This document shows, piece by piece, positions 47,672 to 56,428 of a DNA stretch of 64,000 nt. Source of the stretch: Salarchaeum japonicum_A (GTDB lineage: Archaea; Halobacteriota; Halobacteria; Halobacteriales; Halobacteriaceae); the NCBI RefSeq assembly GCF_049705945.1, contig NZ_JBNAMV010000004.1, positions 2,046,001-2,110,000 of the forward strand, written 5' to 3'. The notes under the pieces were generated by a model. That model searched no databases. It had not been told where the DNA came from and saw only the letters and a list, made by a program, of their open reading frames with translations. Made by a program: the position numbers and the translations under genes. Numbering within the stretch: the stretch's first letter is position 1; every line of letters begins with the position of its first letter.

Positions 47672-48976
47672 ATGTCTACAGTCAGTGCAGACAAGAACCG
47701 GTGGCTCATCGCGATTTCGGCGGTCGCAATCCACCTTTCCATTGGTAGCATTTACGCGTACAGCATCTACCAGATACCGCTCAACGAGAGCCTCGACTGG
47801 AGCACGTCGAGCGTCACGCTCGCGTTCTCCATTGCAGTCTTCGTACTCGGATTCACGGCCGCGTTCCTCGGGAAGTACGTCGAGAAATACGGCCCGCGGA
47901 AATCCGGACTCGCCGCCGCAGTCCTCTACGGACTCGGCATGGTCGGCGCCGGACTGAGTGTCCAACTCGGGAGCCTCCCCCTCTTCCTCGCGACGTTCGG
48001 CGTCGTGGGCGGAATGGGTATCGGTCTCGGTTACATTACTCCGATCGGCACGCTCGTCGAATGGTTCCCGGACCGCCGCGGCATGGCGACCGGCCTCGCC
48101 GTCATGGGCTTCGGTGCGGGTGCGCTCCTCACCAGTCCCGTCGGTAACGAACTCATGCTGCGCTTCAGCAGTGGCGCAGCCGATTACACGACCGGCGGCA
48201 TCGCGACGACGTTCTACGTCCTCGGCGCGCTCTACTTCGTCCTGATGGCGGCCGGCGCGAGCTACCTCAAGAAGCCCCCGGAGGACTGGCTCCCCGAAAC
48301 GATGCACGACATCGAGGACGCCCAAGAGCAGGCGACCGGTTCGCTCCCCGGCCTCAACATTCTCAGCGCCGCTGAAGCGCGGACGACGCCGCGGTTCGCC
48401 CTCATCTGGGGTATCGTCTTCATCAACATCACCGCCGGTATCATGCTGCTCGCGTTCGCGTCCCCGATGCTGCAGGAGATCGGCGGCGCGACCGCGACGA
48501 CCGCCGCGTTCATCACCGGCTACATCGGCATCTTCAACGGCGGCGGCCGCATCTTCTGGTCCACGCTCTCCGACTACGTCGGTCGGACGACGACCTACGC
48601 GGCCTTCATGGTCATCCAGATCGTCGCGTTCTTCGTGATGGCGCAGATCGCGGGCGTCTGGGCGCTCGCCGCGCTGCTGTTCCTCATCATCACGTGCTAC
48701 GGCGGCGGGTTCGCGTGCCTGCCAGCGTACCTCAGCGACCTGTTCGGCACGAAGGACGTGTCCGCGATTCACGGCTACGCGCTGACCGCGTGGGCCATCG
48801 CGGGCGTCGTCGGTCCGCAGATCGCGTCCTACGTCGTCGAAACCACGGGTAACTACACGAACGCTCTCTACGTGGTCAACGGCCTGCTCGTCGTCGGCCT
48901 CATCCTCGTTATCGTCCTCTGGCGCCGCCTCGACAGCGCCGAGAAGGCGAGTACGTCGTCCACCACGTCAGCGTAA
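47672..48976 (+). CDS. Oxalate/formate antiporter-family MFS transporter
   Basis: A 434-residue MFS carrier of the oxalate/formate antiporter (OFA) group with about 12 helices. Group marks are GSIYAYSIYQIPLNES near residue 23, GGMGIGLGYITPIGTLVEWFPDRRG near residue 115 (loop FPDRRGMATG) and WALAALLFLIITCYGGGFACLPAYLSDLFG near residue 330. Such proteins exchange carboxylates; formate import for the neighbouring dehydrogenase is the simplest reading. Start ATG at 47672; GTG one codon earlier is possible. It has its own TATA box and paired palindromes, so it is regulated separately. Confidence 0.87.
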   Translation: MSTVSADKNRWLIAISAVAIHLSIGSIYAYSIYQIPLNESLDWSTSSVTLAFSIAVFVLGFTAAFLGKYVEKYGPRKSGLAAAVLYGLGMVGAGLSVQLGSLPLFLATFGVVGGMGIGLGYITPIGTLVEWFPDRRGMATGLAVMGFGAGALLTSPVGNELMLRFSSGAADYTTGGIATTFYVLGALYFVLMAAGASYLKKPPEDWLPETMHDIEDAQEQATGSLPGLNILSAAEARTTPRFALIWGIVFINITAGIMLLAFASPMLQEIGGATATTAAFITGYIGIFNGGGRIFWSTLSDYVGRTTTYAAFMVIQIVAFFVMAQIAGVWALAALLFLIITCYGGGFACLPAYLSDLFGTKDVSAIHGYALTAWAIAGVVGPQIASYVVETTGNYTNALYVVNGLLVVGLILVIVLWRRLDSAEKASTSSTTSA

Positions 48977-48996
48977 AATCCCCCGCAGTTCGTTCT

Positions 48997-50163
48997 TTAT
49001 TCGACGCGTCGTGTCGGTCCGACCCTGGTGAGTGACTCCGCCGCTCGTTCGAGGTCGCTGGCGTCCACGAACGGGTAGACGCCGTCGGCGTACGGGAGTG
49101 CGGCGCGCATCCCGGGCGCGTTCGGCGACCAGTTCGGGTCGGCGGCCAGCGGATTCAGCCAGAGCAGCAGACCGGCGCGCCGCGACAGCCACGCGAGTTC
49201 GCGCTCCAGACCCGAAACGCCGCCGCGTTCGATGCCGTCGCTCACCACGACGACGACGCGGTCCCGCGCGACGACGTTCGCGTGTTCCGTGCGGAGCGAC
49301 CGGAGCGCGTTCGTGAGTCTCGTGCCGCCGCTCCACTCCGCGTCGCCCTCGGCGAGCGCCGCGACCGCGTCCTCGGTCGTGGGCGCGGCGAACGCGTCCG
49401 TCACGTCGCGCAGCGAGGTGTCGAAGAAGAACACGGAGAAGCGACTCCACGCCCGATGGAGCGCGTGCAGGACCGCGAGCAGGGCGTCCCGGTCGAGCGC
49501 GTCCAGCACGGACTCGCTCACGTCCACGAGCGCGACGCCCTTCACCCGGCTCTCCGCTCGCGAACGAGTGGGGCGTTCCATCGGGACGCCGCCGTACCGC
49601 ACGCTCTTCCGGAGCGCCCGCCGCGGGTCCGGCGTCTCGTCGCCCGTCGTCCACCGCCGGCCCGGAAGCGCTGCCACCGCGTCCGTGAACGCCGCCACCG
49701 CCTCGGTCGCGTCCGGCGGCGTCGCGTCGAGCGACACCAGTCGACCCCCCGCTTCAGCGGTGTACGCGTCCCCGCGGCCGCCCCGGCCCGCGTCCTCGCC
49801 CCCGGAGCCGTCGCCGAACCCGCCTCCGCCGCCGTCCTCGTCCGGCGTCGCGGCCGCGTCGTCCCCACGCCGTCCGACCATTGGCCCGTCGTCGTCCGCG
49901 TCCGGGGTCGGGTAGTCGGCGTTCTCGCCGCGGACGCGCGCCCAGAACGTGTCGAACAGACGGTCGAACGCGTCGCCGTCGCTGGGTCGCGTGCAGAGCG
50001 CGGCCCGGAGCGCCGCCCGAACCCGCTCACGGTCGCGGGTGTCGAGCGCTGCCACCGCGCGCGCCGCCGACTGCGCGCCGTCGCCCGGCACCGCGACGCC
50101 AGCGTCCCGGAGGCGTGCGGCGAACGCCACGAGTTCGCGGCGGACGTGGTCGTCGAGCGCCAC
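48997..50163 (-). CDS. VWA-domain CoxE-like protein
   Basis: A 388-residue protein with a C-terminal von Willebrand A domain (LVDVSESVLDALDRDALLA near residue 212, a MIDAS-like DxSxS) after an Arg/Asp-rich variable region that includes a Gly-rich linker (GGGGFGDGSGGED). It matches the CoxE family, which works with the AAA ATPase CoxD to insert copper or sulfur at the CO dehydrogenase (Mo-hydroxylase) active site. The CoxD-like gene is directly upstream. GTG start at 50163, three bases after the CoxD stop. No structural coxSML genes are in the window. Confidence 0.82.
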   Translation of the reverse strand: MALDDHVRRELVAFAARLRDAGVAVPGDGAQSAARAVAALDTRDRERVRAALRAALCTRPSDGDAFDRLFDTFWARVRGENADYPTPDADDDGPMVGRRGDDAAATPDEDGGGGGFGDGSGGEDAGRGGRGDAYTAEAGGRLVSLDATPPDATEAVAAFTDAVAALPGRRWTTGDETPDPRRALRKSVRYGGVPMERPTRSRAESRVKGVALVDVSESVLDALDRDALLAVLHALHRAWSRFSVFFFDTSLRDVTDAFAAPTTEDAVAALAEGDAEWSGGTRLTNALRSLRTEHANVVARDRVVVVVSDGIERGGVSGLERELAWLSRRAGLLLWLNPLAADPNWSPNAPGMRAALPYADGVYPFVDASDLERAAESLTRVGPTRRVE

Positions 50164-50166
50164 GCC

Positions 50167-51045
50167 TCACGCCCCCGTGTCAACGCCGGCGGCCGCGAGC
50201 ACGTCCCGGAGCGCGTCGCCGTCGAAGCGCTCCACGTCGTCCGCGTCCTTGAGCACGCACGACAGCGTCTCCCGGACCGACGCGACGGTGACGGTGTCGC
50301 GGCCGAGCACGGAGAACGCCTCCGCCCACTCGAGCGTCTCCGCCACTCCCGGCGGCTTGCGGAGCGGGCGGTCCCGGAGTTCCGCCACGACGCCGCAGAG
50401 GTCCGCCGCGACCGCCGGGTCGAGTTCCGGGACCTTCCGCTCCAGGATTTCACGCTCACGCTCCATCGACGGCGGTTCGAGATTCAGGTAGAGACACCGC
50501 CGCTTCAGCGCGTCGCTCAACTCCCGCGTCCGGTTCGACGTGAGCACGACCACGGGCGGCGTCTCCGCGCGGACCGTGCCGAGCTCGGGAATCGACACCT
50601 GAAAGTCGCTCAGCACTTCGAGCAGGAGTGCTTCGAACGCCTCGTCCGCGCGGTCCACCTCGTCCACGAGCAGGACGGCCGGTCGGTCGCCGTCGTGGCG
50701 CAGCGCTCGGAGAAGCGGGCGTTCGAGCAGGTACTCCTCCTCGAACACGGAGTCCGCGCCGGTCTGCGCGTCCAGCAGTTGCTTCGTGTAGTTCCACTCG
50801 TAGAGCGCTTCTTCTGCCGCGAGCCCCTCGTAGCACTGGAGGCGCACGAGCTCGGTGTCGAACCCGCTGGCGAGTACCTTCGCGAGCTCGGTCTTCCCGG
50901 CGCCCGGTTCGCCCTCGACGAGCAGCGGCTTCCCCAGTCGGAGCGCGAGCAACGTCGTCGTCACCACGTCGTCGCCGGCGACGTACTGCTCTCGCTCGAA
51001 CACCGACCGGAGGTCCGCCTCCGACACCTCCGACAGGTCGTCCAT
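50167..51045 (-). CDS. MoxR/CoxD-like AAA+ ATPase
   Basis: A 292-residue AAA+ ATPase of the MoxR/CoxD type. Walker A is VEGEPGAGKTE near residue 43, Walker B VLLVDEVDRADEAF near residue 120, sensor 1 VVLTSNRTRELSDALKRRC near residue 160. It is in an operon with the CoxE-like gene, so the pair probably remodels a molybdenum enzyme or other client. ATG at 51045 is the start matching the family; 43 in-frame codons upstream lack it. It is a paralog of the MoxR at 10970. Confidence 0.88.
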   Translation of the reverse strand: MDDLSEVSEADLRSVFEREQYVAGDDVVTTTLLALRLGKPLLVEGEPGAGKTELAKVLASGFDTELVRLQCYEGLAAEEALYEWNYTKQLLDAQTGADSVFEEEYLLERPLLRALRHDGDRPAVLLVDEVDRADEAFEALLLEVLSDFQVSIPELGTVRAETPPVVVLTSNRTRELSDALKRRCLYLNLEPPSMEREREILERKVPELDPAVAADLCGVVAELRDRPLRKPPGVAETLEWAEAFSVLGRDTVTVASVRETLSCVLKDADDVERFDGDALRDVLAAAGVDTGA

Positions 51046-51180
51046 ACCCGACGTTGCCACCCGAGGCCTAAACATCCGCCGGGCTGTCGGGATGTCGCGG
51101 CCGGCTGCGGGGTGGGACGTGACGAGTGACCGCGGCCGGTATGGGACACTAACCCATACACGTAGTGCATACAACAGAAC

Positions 51181-51190
51181 TGTTTAATGC
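51181..51190 (+). promoter_or_regulatory. TATA box for nhaC
   Basis: TGTTTAATGC centred about 27 bases before the ATG at 51213. Confidence 0.6.
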
Positions 51191-51212
51191 TTCACGGTGA
51201 TATAGTCGGACG

Positions 51213-52673
51213 ATGAGTTCGGACTTCCAGCCCAAAACACTCAGTGACATCCCACCGGAACGCCGGCCCTCGCTCGGGGAAGCGCTCCTGCCGATTCTCG
51301 GCGTCGTCGTCTTCCTCGGCGTCGGCTCCGGCTACCTCGGGCTCGCACCGCACGCACCCCTCCTCTGGAGCATCGTCTTCGGCGGCCTCGTCGGCCTCGT
51401 CCGCCTCGACCTCACGTACTCCGACCTCTACGACGCCGTCTCGAACGGCCTCATCATGGGCCTCCAGGCGCTCCTCATCCTCTTCACCATCTACGCCCTC
51501 ATCGCCACCTGGGTCAGCGCCGGCACAATCCCCGGCCTGATGTACTACGGCCTCGGCGTCCTCACCCCCAAGATATTCCTGCCCGTCACCGCGCTGCTCG
51601 CCGCCATCGTCGCGTTCTCCATCGGGAGCTCGTGGACGACCGCCGGCACGCTCGGCGTCGCCTTCATCGGCATCGGCTCCGGCCTCGGCATCCCCGCACC
51701 GATGACCGCCGGCGCGATTCTCTCCGGCGCGTACGCCGGCGACAAACAGAGCCCGCTCAGCGACACCACCAACCTCGCCGCCGCCGTCACCAACACCGAC
51801 CTCTACGACCACATCGACGCGATGAAAGTCGGGACCGCCATCGCACTCGGCCTCTCCATCGTCGTCTACGCCGTCCTCGGCCTCCGCGCCGGCGGCGCGA
51901 TTCCTGCCGGCCAAGTCGAGAGCATCCGCGGCGCGCTCGCTGGCACCTACACGACGAACCCCATCGTCTTCCTCCCGCTCGTCGTCACGTTCGGACTCGC
52001 GCTCTACGGCATCCCCGCCCTCCCCACGCTCGTCACCGGCGTCTTCGCCGGCGCGCTCACCACCGTCCTCCTTCAGGGCGCGCAGTTCACCACCGCCTGG
52101 AACGTCTTCCTCAACGGCACCGCGCCCGAGACCGGCGTCAAACTCGTGAACGACCTGCTCGCCACCGGCGGCCTCTCCGGATCCGCGTGGACCATCACCG
52201 TCGTCGTCCTCGCGCTCTCCCTCGGCGGCCTCCTCGAAGGCATGGGCGTGCTCGCCGTGCTCGCGAACGAACTCCTCGACCTCGTCTGGAGCGAGAACAG
52301 CCTCGTCGCCGGCACCGGCGTCGCCGCGTTCGTCACGAACGTCTTCAGCGCCCAGCAGTACATGAGCATCGTCCTTCCCGGAGTCAGCCTCCGGAACGCC
52401 TACGACGAGTACGACCTTGACTCCCGCAACCTCTCCCGCGCCGTCGAAGCCGTCGGAACCCCGAGCGGCGCGCTCATCCCCTGGCACGCCGGCGCAGTCT
52501 ACATGTCCGGCGTCTTCGGCGTCCCGACCCTCACCGGAAGCATCGACCTCGCGAACCTCAGCGTCTCCATCGGCGGATACGCGCCCTACTACGCGTTCGC
52601 GTTCTTCAGCCCGCTCCTCCTGTTCGTCATGGCCGCGACCGGCTACGGGTTTGTCGCGAAATCCGACACTTGA
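51213..52673 (+). CDS. nhaC: Na+/H+ antiporter NhaC
   Basis: A 486-residue NhaC-family sodium/proton antiporter with about 11-12 membrane helices. Signatures are SIGSSWTTAGTLGVAFIGIG near residue 132, the conserved GAILSGAYAGDKQSPLSDTTNLA near residue 168, and TFGLALYGIPALPTL. It exports sodium, central to halophile ion balance and pH control. It is transcribed alone and is divergent from the CoxDE pair. Members of this family may also carry other ion-coupled substrates. Confidence 0.92.
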   Translation: MSSDFQPKTLSDIPPERRPSLGEALLPILGVVVFLGVGSGYLGLAPHAPLLWSIVFGGLVGLVRLDLTYSDLYDAVSNGLIMGLQALLILFTIYALIATWVSAGTIPGLMYYGLGVLTPKIFLPVTALLAAIVAFSIGSSWTTAGTLGVAFIGIGSGLGIPAPMTAGAILSGAYAGDKQSPLSDTTNLAAAVTNTDLYDHIDAMKVGTAIALGLSIVVYAVLGLRAGGAIPAGQVESIRGALAGTYTTNPIVFLPLVVTFGLALYGIPALPTLVTGVFAGALTTVLLQGAQFTTAWNVFLNGTAPETGVKLVNDLLATGGLSGSAWTITVVVLALSLGGLLEGMGVLAVLANELLDLVWSENSLVAGTGVAAFVTNVFSAQQYMSIVLPGVSLRNAYDEYDLDSRNLSRAVEAVGTPSGALIPWHAGAVYMSGVFGVPTLTGSIDLANLSVSIGGYAPYYAFAFFSPLLLFVMAATGYGFVAKSDT

Positions 52674-52712
52674 GGGGGAAGGTTAACAGTCGGCGACCGC
52701 GAAGAAAACGCC

Positions 52713-53135
52713 ATGAATTCAGACGTGCTTGACGACTTTCTCGCCGCCGCACGGGAGCAGCGCCCCCTGCGTGTCGCCGTTCATTACGATGGCGACGATT
52801 ACACAGTTCTCTACCGCCGCGACGACATCGCGAACGTGTTCACCGACGAGGAGTTCGACGAGATCGTGAAGAACGCCATTCTCAAAGGCCTCGACGAAAC
52901 ACCTGAACAGGGAGAGTTCACGCGCTGGGGAACACTCGACATGACCGCACGATGGTTCAACGAAATCCTCCTCATCCATGTTCCGATAGGCGAATGGGAG
53001 GGCCTCATCGTGAGCTTCGACCGCGGAGAGCTCTCCGACTATGGCGACCTCGTGAACGAACTCCTCGCGTACGTAGACGCGGAACTCAGAGACGAAGAGT
53101 CCTCGGAGGTCGCCGCCGAAGAACACTTCTCCTAG
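52713..53135 (+). CDS. Small haloarchaeal protein of unknown function
   Basis: A 140-residue acidic protein of a family common in haloarchaea, with a beta-rich start (PLRVAVHYDGDDYTVLYRRDD near residue 17), a central helix (FDEIVKNAILKG) and a C-terminal part with GEWEGLIVSFDRG. No catalytic motif is apparent. ATG at 52713 has a TATA-like GGTTAACAG 28 bases upstream. Its TAG lies in CTAG (53132-53135), shared with the converging RecA-like gene, so its 3' end overlaps that gene by 4 bases. Confidence 0.65.
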   Translation: MNSDVLDDFLAAAREQRPLRVAVHYDGDDYTVLYRRDDIANVFTDEEFDEIVKNAILKGLDETPEQGEFTRWGTLDMTARWFNEILLIHVPIGEWEGLIVSFDRGELSDYGDLVNELLAYVDAELRDEESSEVAAEEHFS

Positions 53136-53773
53136 AGCGGCTGCCAGTCCGTCGGCGCTCCTGCGAGGCCGAGCACGCGGACCTCGACGCGCCCCGCGTC
53201 CTCGTTGTGGCGCGTCTGCACCATTCCATCGAACAGCGGCGCGAACGTGTCGAACGCCGTGCGGTCGTCGGTCTCCAACACGGTCGCACCGAACCAGCCG
53301 TGCTGCTGGATGCGCCCCGTCAATACGTTCATGAACCGGAACACGCGACGGGTGTCCGCGTACATCAACATCGTCGACAGCGACGCCATCCCGAACCGGA
53401 CCGGCCGGTCCTCCTCGCTGAACCGCTTGAAGAACCCGGCCGCACGAATCCCGATATCGGTGAGGTCGCCGGGCGAAGAGACGTACCGGACGTTCTCGCG
53501 CTCCCGGTAGTCGCCGCCGCGCTCCCGCGTCACGCAGTCGATAACGCCCGCGCGGCCTTCCGCCGTCGCCGTGCGAATCGGCTGCGACACGTCGAGCAGG
53601 CGGTCGGCGCTGTCCCGCGTCGTCACGACGACTGCACCCTCGCCCGCCGAGAGCCCGCGCTCCACGAGCGAACGGGCGAGTTCTCGCTTCCGACTCATCG
53701 CCGGGCCTCCAACGAGGAGGTTCGTCCCCTCGGGGACCTCCTCAACCGGAAGCACCGAGCCGACATCGAACAT
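53132..53773 (-). CDS. RecA-like/HTR-type protein with altered P-loop
   Basis: A 213-residue protein resembling the RAD55/KaiC-like proteins of haloarchaea. The would-be Walker A reads GGPAMSRKRELA near residue 22, where a normal site is G-x4-G-K-[ST]: the Lys is kept but the Gly and Ser/Thr are replaced. A VVVTTRDSADRLLD strand and a C-terminal domain with FGMASLSTMLMYADTRRVF follow. ATP binding is therefore uncertain. ATG at 53773. Function unknown; related proteins have been linked to DNA-repair-type or sensory roles. Confidence 0.65.
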   Translation of the reverse strand: MFDVGSVLPVEEVPEGTNLLVGGPAMSRKRELARSLVERGLSAGEGAVVVTTRDSADRLLDVSQPIRTATAEGRAGVIDCVTRERGGDYRERENVRYVSSPGDLTDIGIRAAGFFKRFSEEDRPVRFGMASLSTMLMYADTRRVFRFMNVLTGRIQQHGWFGATVLETDDRTAFDTFAPLFDGMVQTRHNEDAGRVEVRVLGLAGAPTDWQPL

Positions 53774-53818
53774 CGAACTACCCGACGTTTCGAGCCTGAC
53801 GGACAAAAGAATACCCGT

Positions 53819-54751
53819 CTACTCGCGAAGTTCGTCCGCGAGCTGTCGGGCCGCCCGGCGAACCGCGTCGTCGCTCGACTCAGGGGGTTCCCAGCCGAGC
53901 GCGGACAGCTTCTCGATGGAGAGCCGCATCTTCGGCACGTCACCCGTCCATCCGCGGTCACCGCCCGTATACTCGTACTCGGGGTCGATGTCGAGCACGT
54001 CCGCGACGATGTCCGCGATGCTGTTCACGCTCGTCGTCGTCCGCGTCCCCAAATTGTACGTGTTCAGGTCGTCGTCCGCGTGCTCCACGACGTGACACAT
54101 CGCGTCCACGCACTCCTCGACGTGCAGGTAGGACTTCTCCTGGCGGCCGTTCCCGAGGATTGTAAGCGTCTCCGGATCGTCGAGGAGCTTCTCGATGAAG
54201 TCCGGAATGACGTTCCCGCGCTGGCGCGGCCCGACGATGTTCGCGAACCGATACATCCACGACTGGATGCCGTGGCTGTGCGCGTACGTCGACACCAGTC
54301 CCTCGTCCGCGAGCTTCGACGCGCCGTAGATACTGATGGGTTCGAGCGGCGCGTAATCCTCCGGCGTCGGCATCGGCGCCTCCCCGTACACCGTCGAGGA
54401 GGACGTGAACGCGAGTTTGTCCACGCCGACCTCGTTCATGCGTTCGAGGACGTTGTACGTCATTTCGCCGTTCTCCTCGAACAGCTTCCGGGGGTTCGAG
54501 TAGTTCGTGTCCGTGTACGCCGCGAAGTGGAACACGATATCGACATCCTCGGTGATGACCTCGGAAACGTCGTCCTCGTCCCGCAGGTCCGCTTTCTCGA
54601 ACGCGACACCGTCGGGCACGCGGTCGCGCGTGCCCTTCGAGAGGTTGTCCACCGCGAGTACGTCGTTCTCGTCCGCGAGGTGGCCGGCGAGATGGGAGCC
54701 GACCAGTCCCGCGGCACCCGTAACGACGACCCGCTGTCCGATGAGGTCCAT
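53819..54751 (-). CDS. NAD-dependent sugar epimerase/dehydratase
   Basis: A 310-residue extended-SDR enzyme, close to UDP-glucose 4-epimerase. NAD-binding GAAGLVGSHLAGHLA is near residue 11; FHFAAYTDTNYSN near residue 74; catalytic S-Y-x3-K as SSSTVYGEAP and IYGASK near residue 140 (Tyr then Lys). LNTYNLGTRTTTSVN matches the later sugar-binding part. It likely makes UDP-galactose or an N-acetyl-sugar for surface glycans. ATG at 54751; the longer frame upstream is not family-like. Confidence 0.87.
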   Translation of the reverse strand: MDLIGQRVVVTGAAGLVGSHLAGHLADENDVLAVDNLSKGTRDRVPDGVAFEKADLRDEDDVSEVITEDVDIVFHFAAYTDTNYSNPRKLFEENGEMTYNVLERMNEVGVDKLAFTSSSTVYGEAPMPTPEDYAPLEPISIYGASKLADEGLVSTYAHSHGIQSWMYRFANIVGPRQRGNVIPDFIEKLLDDPETLTILGNGRQEKSYLHVEECVDAMCHVVEHADDDLNTYNLGTRTTTSVNSIADIVADVLDIDPEYEYTGGDRGWTGDVPKMRLSIEKLSALGWEPPESSDDAVRRAARQLADELRE

Positions 54752-54789
54752 ACGCGACCTGTCGGCGGCCGGGAAAAGTGCCTTCCGGT

Positions 54790-55695
54790 CTACGGGACCG
54801 TCGGGTCGGTGCCAGTGAGTGCGGCGCTCGCCGTCCAGAGCCGACGCTGCGCGTCCGCGTCGAGCGCGGCGTCGTCCGGCGTCGCCGGTTCGCAGTCGGC
54901 GAAGTACTCGCCAGCCGTGTCCGCGACCGCGGGGGACGCCGCGAGGTAGACCGACGTGGTCGCCGCCTCCGCCGGCGTCGATACCACGCCGCCAGTCAGG
55001 GCCGTCGGCAGTCGCGTCGCCAGACCGACGCCGAGCCGGACGGGAATGCTCGCGTGCCGCCACAGCCCGCTGCCGGGCACGAACCCCGGATGGAGCGCGT
55101 TCGCGGTCGGGCCGTTCAGGCGGGCCGCGAGTTCGCGCGTGAACAGCACGTTCGCGAGCTTCGACCTCCGATAGGCCGCCAGCCCGTCGTAGTTTTCCAC
55201 GGAACGGAACCGCTCGAAGTCGAGGGTCGCGCCGCGGTGCGCGTCGCTCGCGACGGTGACAACCCTGCCGTCCTCGGACAGGCGGTCGCGGAGCTCGTAC
55301 GTCAGGAGGAACGGCGCGAGGTGGTTCACGGCGAACGTCGCCTCGACGCCGTTCTCCGTGAGCCAGCCGTCGTCGAAGTGCGCGCCGGCGTTGTGCAGCA
55401 ACACGTCGAGCGTGTCGTGGCGCTCCCGCACGGCGCGCGCGAACTCGCGCACGGCGCGCTGGCTAGTGTAGTCCGCGAGGTAGAGTTCCCCGTTCGAGTG
55501 CTCGCGGACGGCGTCGAGCACGCGCTCGCCTTTCGTGCGGTCGCGGCCGTGGAGAAGGACGTGCGCGCCGAGGCGGGCGAGCGCGAGCGCGGTCTCACGG
55601 CCGACACCGTCGGTCGCGCCGGTGACGAGCACGGTCTTCCCGTCGAGAGACGTGCTCTCGACACCTGCATCGACTTCGGGACGATAGTCGCTCAT
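54790..55695 (-). CDS. Short-chain dehydrogenase/reductase
   Basis: A 301-residue classical-type SDR like retinol dehydrogenases/WWOX-type. It shows VLVTGATDGVGRETALALA (cofactor site), HNAGAHF (NAG motif) near residue 93, and catalytic YRRSKLANVLF (Tyr and Lys). The substrate is a hydroxyl or keto group on an unknown molecule. It is on the same strand as the epimerase, 38 bases upstream of its start, so they may share an mRNA. Start ATG at 55695. Confidence 0.88.
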   Translation of the reverse strand: MSDYRPEVDAGVESTSLDGKTVLVTGATDGVGRETALALARLGAHVLLHGRDRTKGERVLDAVREHSNGELYLADYTSQRAVREFARAVRERHDTLDVLLHNAGAHFDDGWLTENGVEATFAVNHLAPFLLTYELRDRLSEDGRVVTVASDAHRGATLDFERFRSVENYDGLAAYRRSKLANVLFTRELAARLNGPTANALHPGFVPGSGLWRHASIPVRLGVGLATRLPTALTGGVVSTPAEAATTSVYLAASPAVADTAGEYFADCEPATPDDAALDADAQRRLWTASAALTGTDPTVP

Positions 55696-55888
55696 GCGAG
55701 CGCTACGACTCCCAACGGCAAAAAGGGGCGTTCGGCGACACGACCGGGGCCGCGCGGGCGTGTGTCGCGCACTCCGTGTTCCGAGTCTCGCGCGGCGACG
55801 GTTACGTCACGCCACCCCCTGGCCCCGCCCTCGTATTTGAACGGTCGGTTCCGAAACGCGTTACCCGCCGCGGCCGCTCCACCACGGT

Positions 55889-56428
55889 ATGCAGGGAGAC
55901 AGCGAAGTCGTCGTGTGCCGGTACGGCCACCGTCCCGGCCGCGACGACCGCATGACGACGCACGTGGGGCTGACGGCGCGCGCGCTCGGCGCGGACCGCG
56001 TCGTGTTCCCCGCGAACGCCGGTCAGTCGGCGGAAACCGTCCGCGACATCACGGGCCGGTTCGGCGGCCCGTTCGCCGTCGAACTCACCGACGAACAGGA
56101 CGCCCTCATCCGGAACTGGGAGGGAAAAATCGCCCATCTCACGATGTACGGCGAACGCGTGCAGGACGCCCAGGACGAAATACGGGACGCGCACGCGGAG
56201 AACGACTTCTTGGTCGTCGTCGGCGGCGAGAAAGTCCCGTTCTCCGTCTACGAGCACGCCGACTGGAACGTCGGCGTCACTAACCAACCCCACTCCGAAG
56301 TCGCCGGACTCGCCGTCTTCCTCGACCGCCTCTTCGACGGCCGCGAACTCGACCGCGACTGGGAGGGCGCACAACGTCGCGTCATCCCCGAAGAAACCGG
56401 GAAGAACGTCGAACAACTCGACGACTAA
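55889..56428 (+). CDS. trm56: tRNA (cytidine-56-2'-O)-methyltransferase
   Basis: A 179-residue archaeal SPOUT-class Trm56 that methylates C56 in the T-loop of tRNA. It begins VVVCRYGHRPGRDDRMTTHVGLTARALGA, the family's conserved start (RYGHRPGRDDR), with VVVGGEKVPFSVYEHADWNVGVTNQPHSEVAGLAVFLDRL (partial: GVTNQPHSEVAGL) forming the knotted SAM site. Length matches. It stands alone upstream of the tfe operon. Confidence 0.9.
   Translation: MQGDSEVVVCRYGHRPGRDDRMTTHVGLTARALGADRVVFPANAGQSAETVRDITGRFGGPFAVELTDEQDALIRNWEGKIAHLTMYGERVQDAQDEIRDAHAENDFLVVVGGEKVPFSVYEHADWNVGVTNQPHSEVAGLAVFLDRLFDGRELDRDWEGAQRRVIPEETGKNVEQLDD

Noticed and set aside
53819..55063. Longer minus-strand frame for the epimerase, adding 104 upstream codons
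   Set aside because: The extra codons are Arg/Gly-rich and overlap the SDR gene; the epimerase's NAD site begins at the ATG at 54751.
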